DNA from: Candidatus Dormiibacter sp.
GTDB lineage: Bacteria > Chloroflexota > Dormibacteria > UBA8260
Assembly: GCA_025450495.1 (NCBI GenBank)
Contig: JANWHI010000124.1
Coordinates: 1 to 17,664, forward strand
DNA: 17,664 nucleotides
Direction of reading: 5' to 3'
Program-made: the position numbers and the translations under genes
Part shown: positions 12,423-17,664 of the stretch, in pieces
How the letters are laid out: each line of letters begins with the position of its first letter
How positions within the stretch are numbered: position 1 is the first letter of the stretch
The notes under the pieces: model-generated
Database searches by the model: none
What the model saw: the letters and a program-made list of their open reading frames with translations, nothing else
Told to the model about the DNA's origin: nothing

Positions 12423-12607
12423 TTGTAGGTGCGGTGGATGGCGTCGCGGAAGAAGTCGAATCCCTCGGCGCGATACTGCGCGTCAGGGGCTCCGCCCGGC
12501 CTGGTGCGGAACTGGGACTGTTCGCGTTGGTGTCGCTCCATCGTCGAGGGCCGCTGTGGGTCGCGGCTGTCGGGCCGCGCCGGTGTCTGTCGGTGCCGGT
12601 CGTCCAT
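12419..12607 (-). CDS. 62-aa basic protein of unknown function, first gene after the BCAA attenuator
   Basis: Not recognised. The ATG at 12607 has a perfect GGAGG seven bases upstream (12615-12619), and the stop overlaps ilvB's GTG as GTGA. Both signs say it is translated and coupled to ilvB. The N-terminal two thirds is hydrophilic and rich in Arg, Gln, Pro and Asp (DDRHRQTPARPD, MERHQREQSQFRTRP), likely disordered. The last 18 residues (YRAEGFDFFRDAIHRTYK) look like an amphipathic aromatic helix. There is no signal peptide or membrane segment. It might bind acetolactate synthase, or serve mainly as a translational on-ramp for ilvB. The frame is open farther upstream, but that part runs through the terminator hairpin and is unlikely to be coding. 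Confidence 0.65.
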
Positions 12608-12635
12608 TGCCCTGCCTCCGTGGGGTGTCGTGGGT

Positions 12636-12674
12636 AAAAAAAGAAGGGCCCCCTCCTGAGAGGGGACCCTTCTT
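12636..12674 (-). terminator. Intrinsic terminator (attenuator) of the ilv-leu-cimA operon
   Basis: On the minus strand the arms 12660-12674 and 12641-12655 pair over 15 positions with one mismatch (12649/12666). The loop is a 4-base TCAG, and a run of T (12642 down to 12636) follows at once. This is a textbook intrinsic terminator placed between the leader peptide and the first structural gene, with no other gene to end there, so it works as an attenuator. The 5' arm can instead pair with 12732-12743 (see the leader RNA entry). Confidence 0.9.
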
Positions 12675-12698
12675 GGATCTGGATCTGGTCTGTGTGCC

Positions 12699-12794
12699 CT
12701 ATGTGCCCACGCGCCGCGCCCGGAACCTCGAGGCCCCACTCCCAATAAGGAGAAGGCCGACGAGTACGAGGACGAGGACGAGCCGCTTGGTCAT
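12699..12794 (-). CDS. Leu/Val/Ile-rich attenuator leader peptide
   Basis: 31 codons from ATG (12792-12794) to TAG (12699-12701). The start reads MTKR and then LVLVLVLVGLLLI: residues 5-17 hold seven Leu, four Val and one Ile with a single Gly, so 12 of 13 codons are BCAA codons. A basic tail (ASRFRARRVGT) ends before the terminator. No ribosome-binding site exists, because the ATG lies only nine bases after the -10 box; the mRNA is probably leaderless or nearly so. It senses charged branched-chain tRNAs through ribosome stalling, and the product itself needs no function. All three amino acids made by the downstream operon are represented. Confidence 0.88.
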   Translation of the reverse strand: MTKRLVLVLVLVGLLLIGSGASRFRARRVGT

Positions 12795-12803
12795 GTGGCC
12801 AGT

Positions 12804-12832
12804 AGCCTAGGGGACGGCGGGTGACACGTCAA
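12804..12832 (-). promoter_or_regulatory. Promoter of the ilv-leu-cimA operon
   Basis: TTGACG (12827-12832) and TAGGCT (12804-12809) on the minus strand are separated by exactly 17 bases, a strong housekeeping-sigma match. The predicted transcription start lies within a few bases of the leader peptide ATG at 12794. It sits in the 65-base interval after the ilvD stop, where no terminator is visible, so ilvD transcripts could also run into this leader. Confidence 0.8.
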
Positions 12833-12897
12833 GTACGAACCTGTGACGGTGTGGGAGTCCAGGCGAAGGTGACCGCGGCGATCAGCAGTTCTTGCCA

Positions 12898-14625
12898 CTA
12901 TCGGCCAGAACGCGAGGGCGCCGGCTCGGCGTCGGGGACGGGCGACGTGATTGCTCCGCGTGAGGCGGATCCCACCGTAGCGGCGTACTTGGCGAGGGCG
13001 CCGTACGGGTACCGCGGCGGCGGTGCCGTCCAGCCGCGCAGCCGCTCGGCCAGCTCCGCCTCGGTCACCTCGATGTCGATCCGGCGGGCCTCCACGTCGA
13101 CGGTGACCATGTCGCCATCCTGAAGCGCCGCGATTGGGCCCCCCAGGGCGGCCTCGGGAGTGACGTGGGCCACCATGAACCCGTGGGTGGCGCCGGAGAA
13201 GCGGCCGTCGGTGATCAGCGCGACCGAGTCGCCGAGCCCGGCGCCGACCAGCGCGCCCGTCACCGAGAGCATCTCGCGCATGCCCGGGCCCCCGACCGGG
13301 CCCTCGTAGCGGATCACCACCACATCGCCGTCGTGGATGCCACCTGACTGCACCGCCGCAAAGCACTCCTCCTCGCCATCGAAGACCCTGGCCGGCCCGC
13401 GGTGGTGGGTGCGCTCGTGGCCCGCCAGCTTGACGACGCACCCATCCGGAGCCAGCGGGCCGTGGAGGATGGCGATGCCGCCGCGGGGCTTGAGCGGCGC
13501 ATCGGCGGGCCTGATCACGTCCTGGCCGGCCGTCTCCTGCGCGGCGGCGGCGACCGCGCCGATGGAGCGGCCGTCGACGGTGGCGCAGTCGTCGTGGAGC
13601 AGCTTCAGCTGCTGCAGGCGTCGGGCGAGCACGGCCAGCCCGCCGGCGGCGTGGACGTCGGCGGCCACGAACCTACCACCGGGTTTGAGGTCGGCGAGGA
13701 TCGGGGTGCGCGCAGCGACCCGATCGAAGTCGGCGAGGTCGAGGCGGACACCGGCCTCGGCTGCGATCGCCAGCAGGTGCAAAACCGCGTTGGTCGACCC
13801 GCCGCTTGCGGCGACGCAGGCGATGGCGTTCTCGAAGGCGTCGCGGGTGGCCAGCTGGCGCGGCCGCAACCCATCGCGCACCACCCGCACTGCCAGCGTC
13901 CCGGCTGCGACGGCGGCGGCGGGCTTGTCCTTGTGCGTGGCGGGGATGTCGTTGGCGCCCGCCGGGCTGAGGCCGAGGAACTCCATCGCCGTGCTCATGG
14001 TGTTGGCGGTGAACTGGCCGCCGCAGGCCCCGGCGCCGGGACAGGCCGCCTCCTCCACCGCGCGCAGCTCGGCGTCGTCGATGCGCCCCGCGGCGTGCGC
14101 GCCGACGGCCTCGAACACCTCCTGGAGGGTGATGTCGCGGCCGCGATGGTGTCCCGCAGCGATCGTGCCGCTATAGAGGATCACCCCGGGCAGGTCCAGC
14201 CGCAGCAGTGCCATGGCCGCGGCGGGGATCGTCTTGTCACAGCCCACGATCAGCACCAGGCCGTCAAACGAGTGACCGCGGGCCACCAGCTCGATCGAGT
14301 CGGCGATCACCTCGCGTGACACCAATGACGCGCGCATCCCCTCGGTGCCCATCGACACACCGTCGCTGACAGCGATGGTGTTGAACTCCATCGGGGTGGC
14401 GCCGGCCGCGCGGACGCCGGCCTTGACGTTCTCCGCCAGAGCGCGGTGATTGAAGTTGCACGGCATGGTTTCGATCCACGCGTGGCCGACGCCGATGATC
14501 GGCTGGGCGAGGTCGCCGGCGCTGAAACCGATGGCGCGGAGCATGGCGCGCGCGGGCGCGCGATCCGGACCCTCGGTCATCGCCGCGCTGTGCCGCTTGC
14601 CGTTCTGCGTGCCGCTGGCGCCCAT
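12898..14625 (-). CDS. ilvD: Dihydroxy-acid dehydratase
   Basis: 575 aa. It dehydrates the dihydroxy acids to the valine and isoleucine keto acids and carries an Fe-S cluster. Seen: [24 protein letters not shown] (Cys56), [21 protein letters not shown] (Cys129), [16 protein letters not shown] (Cys201), [12 protein letters not shown], and the C-terminal [16 protein letters not shown]. The Cys pattern fits the family cluster ligands. The frame opens at 14754, but that would cross the promoter and the divergent aro leader. The ATG at 14625 follows a TAGACT box by ten bases and suggests a leaderless mRNA; ATG 14580 is another possibility. It is transcribed toward the ilvB operon but sits outside its attenuator. 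Confidence 0.94.
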   Translation of the reverse strand: MGASGTQNGKRHSAAMTEGPDRAPARAMLRAIGFSAGDLAQPIIGVGHAWIETMPCNFNHRALAENVKAGVRAAGATPMEFNTIAVSDGVSMGTEGMRASLVSREVIADSIELVARGHSFDGLVLIVGCDKTIPAAAMALLRLDLPGVILYSGTIAAGHHRGRDITLQEVFEAVGAHAAGRIDDAELRAVEEAACPGAGACGGQFTANTMSTAMEFLGLSPAGANDIPATHKDKPAAAVAAGTLAVRVVRDGLRPRQLATRDAFENAIACVAASGGSTNAVLHLLAIAAEAGVRLDLADFDRVAARTPILADLKPGGRFVAADVHAAGGLAVLARRLQQLKLLHDDCATVDGRSIGAVAAAAQETAGQDVIRPADAPLKPRGGIAILHGPLAPDGCVVKLAGHERTHHRGPARVFDGEEECFAAVQSGGIHDGDVVVIRYEGPVGGPGMREMLSVTGALVGAGLGDSVALITDGRFSGATHGFMVAHVTPEAALGGPIAALQDGDMVTVDVEARRIDIEVTEAELAERLRGWTAPPPRYPYGALAKYAATVGSASRGAITSPVPDAEPAPSRSGR

Positions 14626-14635
14626 GTGCGGCCGA

Positions 14636-14663
14636 AGTCTAGCCACAACGTTCGGGTTGCCGA
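14636..14663 (-). promoter_or_regulatory. Putative ilvD promoter, overlapping the divergent aro promoter
   Basis: TAGACT (14636-14641) on the minus strand lies ten bases before the ilvD ATG at 14625. TCGGCA (14658-14663), 16 bases upstream, matches the -35 consensus at four of six positions. The -35 occupies nearly the same bases as the -35 of the plus-strand aro promoter. The -10 is convincing by its similarity to the neighbouring TAGGCT and TAGGGT boxes; the -35 is weak. Confidence 0.5.
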
Positions 14664-14685
14664 TTTCCCGCGCAGATGGTAGGGT
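14657..14685 (+). promoter_or_regulatory. Promoter of the aro leader and DAHP synthase gene
   Basis: TTGCCG (14657-14662), a 17-base spacer, then TAGGGT (14680-14685). The leader peptide ATG begins seven bases after the -10 box, where transcription would be expected to start, so the transcript is probably leaderless. Confidence 0.65.
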
Positions 14686-14691
14686 GCCGCC

Positions 14692-14760
14692 ATGCGATTC
14701 GCCGCGCGTTTCTATTTTGATCGGCCAGCCCGTCGGCTGCCGAGGGCTCCCCAAGCCTAA
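14692..14760 (+). CDS. Phe/Tyr leader peptide of the DAHP synthase-chorismate mutase gene
   Basis: 22 codons from ATG to TAA (14758-14760). The peptide begins [11 protein letters not shown]: Phe3, Phe7, Tyr8 and Phe9, a Phe-Tyr-Phe cluster at codons 7-9 (14710-14718), then an Arg/Pro/Ala-rich tail. It sits directly behind a promoter with no room for a ribosome-binding site and is followed by strong RNA structure before a gene for the first step of aromatic amino acid synthesis. Ribosome stalling at the Phe/Tyr codons when charged tRNA is scarce is the obvious model; a Phe/Tyr-coding leader (aroR) before aroF is known in Corynebacterium glutamicum. There are only four control codons, so the case is weaker than for the BCAA leader. 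Confidence 0.7.
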   Translation: MRFAARFYFDRPARRLPRAPQA

Positions 14761-14794
14761 CGCGCAGTCGTCACCGAGGCTGGCTTCATCAATG

Positions 14795-14831
14795 ATGGGT
14801 CAGTCCCGGAGAGCCCCGCGGAGTGACCCAT
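14795..14831 (+). promoter_or_regulatory. Strong leader hairpin upstream of the DAHP synthase-chorismate mutase start
   Basis: ATGGGTCA (14795-14802) pairs perfectly with TGACCCAT (14824-14831). Inside, TCCCGG (14804-14809) pairs with CCGCGGA (14816-14822) with one bulged C, giving 14 pairs in all around a six-base loop. No T-tract follows, so it is either a U-less terminator or a translational block. A competing pairing joins leader bases 14740-14752 to 14808-14821 (about 11 pairs around GGGCTC/GAGCCC), and a 7-bp hairpin lies at 14729-14746. These fit alternating attenuator states but are hand-drawn. Confidence 0.6.
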
Positions 14832-14855
14832 TCACATCGCGGAGGACTCGACAAG

Positions 14856-15926
14856 GTGGTCATCGACTCACTGATTCCCAGCGCCACACGTGGTGCGCGC
14901 CTCGTCGCGATCGGCGGCGTCGTCATCGGCGGACCGGACGTGCCGGTGATCAGCGGCCCATGCGCTGTCGAGCCAGGCTACGTCGCCCACGCCCGCGCCG
15001 CCGCGCGCGCCGGCGCGGCCGCGCTGCGCGGCTGCGTGCACAAGCCGCGGACCCAGCCGGAGGCCTTCCAGGGAATGGGCGCGGCGGGTCTGGCGCTGCT
15101 CGACGAGGCGCGCGCGCTCACCGGTCTGCCGGTCATCGCCGAGCCGCTCGGCGTCGAGCACATCGCCCAGCTGCAACCCCACGTCGACGCGCTGATGATC
15201 GGCGCCCGCTCGATGCACAACACCCCGCTGCTCCGCGCGGCGGCGCGATCGGGGCTCCCCGTCGTCGTCAAGCGGGGGATGTCGGCGACGATCGAGGAGT
15301 GGCTCGCCGCCGCCCGTTACGTCCTACTCGAGGGCAACGACCAGGTGGTGCTGTGCGAGCGCGGCATCCGCACCTTCGAGACCGCGACCCGCAACACCCT
15401 CGACATCTCCTCGATCCCGGTGCTGCGTGACCGCACCGACCTGCCCGTGATCGTCGACCCCAGCCACGCCGCCGGCCAGGGGCCGTGGGTTCCCGCGCTC
15501 GCCGTCGCCGCCGTGGCGGCCGGCGCCGATGGGTTGCTCATCGAGTCCCATCCCGACCCGGAGCACGCGCTCTGCGACTCCGCGCAGGCGATCAGCTCCG
15601 ACACCCTGGCCGAGATCGTCCGCTCAACCCAGCTGCTCGCGACCTCGGCGCGACCATCACCGGCCACGACCGTCGACGAGTGCCGCACGGCGATCGACGG
15701 CGTCGACGCGGCGCTGGCCCAGCTGCTGGAACGCCGGGCCACGCTGGTCGCCCGGGTGGAGCGGATCAAGCTGGATGCCGGCGTGCCGATCCGCGACCGG
15801 CGCCGCGAGGCGGAGGTCACCGCGCGCGTCGCCCTGCTCGCCCCCCAGCTGGGCAAGGACGGCGCGGCCGCGGTCATGGCGGCGGTGATCGACGCCTGCG
15901 TCGCCACCGCGCTGGCGAGCGCGTGA
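14856..15926 (+). CDS. aroF: DAHP synthase (type I-beta) with C-terminal chorismate mutase domain
   Basis: 356 aa from GTG 14856, which has GGAGGA at 14841-14846. A GTG at 14823 adds 11 residues but lies inside the leader hairpin. The barrel (about residues 20-265) has SGPCAVE with metal-binding Cys36, [43 protein letters not shown] and [12 protein letters not shown], making DAHP from PEP and erythrose 4-phosphate. There is no N-terminal ferredoxin-like domain. After a linker, residues about 270-356 form an AroQ chorismate mutase ([21 protein letters not shown], then [10 protein letters not shown]). Fusion in this order suggests feedback by prephenate or by ligand binding to the mutase domain, as in known C-terminal fusions. 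The stop lies one base from the convergent hydrolase stop. Confidence 0.93.
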   Translation: MVIDSLIPSATRGARLVAIGGVVIGGPDVPVISGPCAVEPGYVAHARAAARAGAAALRGCVHKPRTQPEAFQGMGAAGLALLDEARALTGLPVIAEPLGVEHIAQLQPHVDALMIGARSMHNTPLLRAAARSGLPVVVKRGMSATIEEWLAAARYVLLEGNDQVVLCERGIRTFETATRNTLDISSIPVLRDRTDLPVIVDPSHAAGQGPWVPALAVAAVAAGADGLLIESHPDPEHALCDSAQAISSDTLAEIVRSTQLLATSARPSPATTVDECRTAIDGVDAALAQLLERRATLVARVERIKLDAGVPIRDRRREAEVTARVALLAPQLGKDGAAAVMAAVIDACVATALASA

Positions 15927-15927
15927 C

Positions 15928-16845
15928 TCAACCCACCTTGGCAAGCAGGAAGTTGACGGTCTGCATGGCCAGCGCGCCCACGTCGGGGCTGATCGCACCG
16001 CCGCGGGGGATCAGCTCGTGGGCGGCGTTGCTGACCTGGACGAGGGTGGCGCCGACCCCGGCGGCGAGCAGCCGGGCATGCAGCTCGACGGACTGGGTGG
16101 GCGGGACGAGTGTGTCGGCGAGCCCCTGGATGATCAAGAACGGCGGTGCGCCGGCGTGGATGTAGCTGACCGGCGACGCAGCCGCCAGCGTGTCGTTCTG
16201 CGTCCCCCAGCTGATGCGGAACACCAGCTTGCCGATCTCCAGCGCAGTGCTGCTCCAGCCCGCTGCGAGGAGGTCGATCGGGCCCCAGCAGTCCACCACC
16301 GCCGCCACCAGGCTCGATTGACCGGCGAATTGTGCGGTGTCCCAGGCCGGGACGGTGCCCGCCGAGAGGGCCGCCAGGCTGACCAGCTGCGCCCCGGCGC
16401 TGTTGCCCATCGCCGCAAAGCGGTGTGGATCGACACCCCAGCGGGCAGCGCTGGAACGGAGGTAGCGGATGGCGCAGCGCACGTCGATGATCTGCGCCGG
16501 CCACGGGTTCGCCGGCGCCAGCCGGTAGTTGACCGAGGCCACGGCGAAGCCCCGGCTCAGCACCGCTGCCACCACCCGCTGGGTCAGCTGGTTCTGTTCC
16601 TTGATGTTCGAGCTGCCGAACGCCCACGAACCGCCGTGCACGAAGATGAGCAGCGGGTGCGGTACTGTGCCCGACTGCGGTTCGTACACATCGAGCGCGA
16701 GCGGAATGCCGCCGTCGCTGCAGTACGTCACGGTGGTGGGGCGCGAGGGGCCGGCGGCAGTTGCGGACACCGCCGGGGATGCGCTCCCGCACCCGGTCGC
16801 TGCCGCGCTCACCGCGCCCAACAGGAGCAGCGCTCGCAGGTTCAT
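15928..16845 (-). CDS. Lipoprotein alpha/beta hydrolase (BD-FAE/carboxylesterase-like)
   Basis: 305 aa from ATG 16845. The signal peptide [19 protein letters not shown] ends at Cys19, a likely lipidation site though the -3 residue is Ala, so the enzyme is probably anchored outside the cytoplasm. Fold and catalytic pattern are clear: oxyanion HGGSW (70-74), VNYRLAP, the helix [10 protein letters not shown] before nucleophile Ser149 in GNSAG, Asp244 in GLADTLVPP, and His276 in NAAHEL. This is the BD-FAE / hormone-sensitive-lipase-like arrangement, and the substrate is unknown. The gene begins 13 bases after the greA stop and probably shares its transcript. It converges on the aro gene with a one-base gap, leaving no room for a terminator. 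Confidence 0.88.
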   Translation of the reverse strand: MNLRALLLLGAVSAAATGCGSASPAVSATAAGPSRPTTVTYCSDGGIPLALDVYEPQSGTVPHPLLIFVHGGSWAFGSSNIKEQNQLTQRVVAAVLSRGFAVASVNYRLAPANPWPAQIIDVRCAIRYLRSSAARWGVDPHRFAAMGNSAGAQLVSLAALSAGTVPAWDTAQFAGQSSLVAAVVDCWGPIDLLAAGWSSTALEIGKLVFRISWGTQNDTLAAASPVSYIHAGAPPFLIIQGLADTLVPPTQSVELHARLLAAGVGATLVQVSNAAHELIPRGGAISPDVGALAMQTVNFLLAKVG

Positions 16846-16858
16846 ACGACGCGGTCGC

Positions 16859-17323
16859 TCAGCGAACCGATGCGATCGTCGCGCTGCGGGTGCCACCCGG
16901 CGAGCTGAAGGAGACCTCGTCGCCGACGGTGCGGCCCATCAGCGAGGCTCCCAGCGGCGACACCATCGAGATCCTCCCGCCGGCAACATCGGCCTCCACC
17001 GGGCCGACGATGACGTAGGTCGATTCACCGAACTCATCGCGCACCGTCACGGTCGAGCCGAGACCGACCACCTCGCCGACGGTCGTCTCCATGACCTGCG
17101 CATGACGCAACATGTTCTCGATCGTCTGGACCCGTCCGTCGAGGAGCCCGAGCTCGCGGCGCGCATCGTGGTATGCGAAGTTCTCGCTCAGGTCGCCCTC
17201 CTCGCGTGCGGTCGCCACCCGCTTGACTATCGCGGCGCGGCGATTGTCCACCAGGTCGCGCAGCTCGTCCTCGAGGTTCGCCCGTCCTGCTGCGGTGAGG
17301 TGAACCGTTTTGTCATCAGTCAT
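16859..17323 (-). CDS. greA: Transcription elongation factor GreA
   Basis: 154 aa, normal length. It rescues backtracked RNA polymerase by stimulating transcript cleavage. The N-terminal coiled coil (about 1-78) carries the tip motif EEGDLSENFAYHDARRE with the acidic residues that reach the polymerase active site. The C-terminal FKBP-like domain (about 83-154) shows VGLGSTVTV, YVIVGPVEAD, ISMVSPLGASLMGRTVGDEV. The ATG at 17323 lies six bases after TAGGCT and has no ribosome-binding site, so it is likely leaderless. Downstream it is followed by the lipoprotein hydrolase. Confidence 0.95.
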   Translation of the reverse strand: MTDDKTVHLTAAGRANLEDELRDLVDNRRAAIVKRVATAREEGDLSENFAYHDARRELGLLDGRVQTIENMLRHAQVMETTVGEVVGLGSTVTVRDEFGESTYVIVGPVEADVAGGRISMVSPLGASLMGRTVGDEVSFSSPGGTRSATIASVR

Positions 17324-17329
17324 GCGGCC

Positions 17330-17335
17330 AGCCTA
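17330..17335 (-). promoter_or_regulatory. Putative -10 box of greA
   Basis: TAGGCT on the minus strand, six bases before the greA ATG. It is identical to the -10 of the BCAA operon. No good -35 is visible at 16-18 bases, so support rests on the box and its position. Confidence 0.4.
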
Positions 17336-17477
17336 TCATCGCCCTCCCCAACATCCGTGCTGATCGGTTCTTCAGGCGGTCGCCGCTCCCAGGGGTCCGC
17401 CCGCAGTGGTCGCGGTCAAACACCGAGAAAATCCAACTGTCACAGAGACAATTCAGCCGTGCAGACCGAAGGACGGA

Positions 17478-17664
17478 GTGGAGATCGACGCCGCTGTACT
17501 CCTCTTCACCATCGCCAACGCAACGGCTCATCGCGCCGATGCACCGCCGCCAGTTGGCTTTTGCCCGTCCGAAATGGCATGCTTGCCGTCGCAGTCGCGG
17601 ATGGCGGAGCTCGCTGTCCGGTCACTGCAATGCAGAGGGTTCTCGCCCGAGGGGACAGGGGGGA
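17478..17664 (+). CDS. Possible start of an unknown gene, cut by the window edge
   Basis: From a GTG at 17478 with AAGGA a few bases upstream, a frame stays open for 62 codons to the window end. It starts with a plausible helix (VEIDAAVLLFTIANATAHRAD) and then becomes Pro/Cys-rich, with no recognised motif. Another frame is also open here and composition gives no clear preference, so this may be non-coding. Apart from this and the greA -10 box, the 340 bases 17324-17664 hold nothing I can assign; only a short TGTC/GACA repeat around 17440 was noticed. Confidence 0.2.
   Translation, partial: MEIDAAVLLFTIANATAHRADAPPPVGFCPSEMACLPSQSRMAELAVRSLQCRGFSPEGTGG

Larger units (their letters stand above)
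12636..12796 (-). promoter_or_regulatory. BCAA leader RNA with alternative 1:2, 2:3 and 3:4 structures
   Basis: Three exclusive pairings can be drawn by hand. Hairpin 1:2 spans 12732-12758, overlaps codons 13-21 of the leader peptide, and has ten pairs with one bulge and a six-base loop. Antiterminator 2:3 pairs 12732-12741 with 12658-12668 (nine Watson-Crick pairs, one mismatch, one bulge). Terminator 3:4 is 12641-12674. A ribosome stalled at the Leu/Val codons would open segment 1 and leave segment 2 free for 3, allowing read-through. Free translation or no translation leaves 3:4. The logic follows known amino-acid attenuators; the pairings are hand-derived and unscored. Confidence 0.75.

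Noticed and set aside
12675..12688. Tandem GGATCT-GGATCT repeat in the BCAA leader
   Set aside because: Only two short copies; no sign of a CRISPR, binding array or larger repeat family.
12608..12745. N-terminal extension of the 62-aa gene to an upstream ATG at 12745
   Set aside because: It would translate through the terminator hairpin and T-tract and ignores the perfect GGAGG before ATG 12607.
14626..14754. 43-residue N-terminal extension of IlvD
   Set aside because: The extra residues do not look like IlvD, and the segment contains the ilvD -10 box and the divergent aro leader peptide gene.
14795..14831. T-box riboswitch as explanation for the aro leader
   Set aside because: No T-box core sequence (AGGGTGG.ACCGCG type) and no specifier-loop layout; a coding leader with Phe/Tyr codons fits better.
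17316..17531. 71-codon minus-strand frame overlapping the greA start region
   Set aside because: It crosses the greA -10 box and start, is Cys/Arg/Ser-mixed without motif, and has no ribosome-binding site.

Overview
The window is GC-rich DNA from a free-living bacterium. GTG starts, four-base stop/start overlaps and probable leaderless transcripts with TAGNNT -10 boxes point to the Actinomycetota / Dormibacterota / Chloroflexota side of the tree. The lineage cannot be fixed from this sequence alone.

Layout. (1) 1-2701: an accessory stretch with a two-domain VOC protein on the minus strand, then a plus-strand run of a DUF1801 protein, a secreted lipoprotein and a small PH-like protein. (2) 2702-12832, minus strand: one long branched-chain amino acid (BCAA) transcription unit, read right to left as promoter, leader peptide, attenuator, 62-aa unknown protein, ilvB, ilvN, ilvC, leuA, leuC, leuD, leuB, cimA. 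Every coding junction after the attenuator is a 4-base ATGA or GTGA overlap, except ilvN-ilvC. (3) 12898-14625: ilvD on the same strand, with its own promoter. (4) 14657-15926, plus strand: a divergent promoter, a Phe/Tyr-rich leader peptide, a strong leader hairpin and a DAHP synthase-chorismate mutase fusion. (5) 15928-17323, minus strand: greA followed by a lipoprotein alpha/beta hydrolase. (6) 17324-17664: mostly unassigned, with a possible gene entering at the right edge.

How the genes work together. IlvBN, IlvC and IlvD make the valine and isoleucine keto acids. LeuA, LeuCD and LeuB extend the valine keto acid to the leucine one. CimA makes citramalate from pyruvate and acetyl-CoA, and LeuCD/LeuB can convert it to 2-oxobutyrate for isoleucine. 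The window therefore encodes Val, Leu and Ile synthesis from pyruvate apart from the final transaminase, and no threonine deaminase is seen. The aro gene starts aromatic amino acid synthesis and also carries the chorismate mutase step toward Phe/Tyr.

The most interesting content is regulatory. Two small leader peptides were found by reading the intergenic regions directly. A 31-codon peptide before the ilv/leu operon has 12 Leu/Val/Ile codons in a row of 13, followed by mutually exclusive RNA structures and an intrinsic terminator. A 22-codon peptide with Phe-Tyr-Phe precedes the DAHP synthase-chorismate mutase gene. Both appear leaderless. Ribosome-mediated attenuation is a known principle. 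What merits checking here is the pair of leaderless sensors about 2 kb apart, the unknown 62-aa protein just behind the BCAA attenuator, and unusual residues in the cofactor and substrate sites of IlvB.
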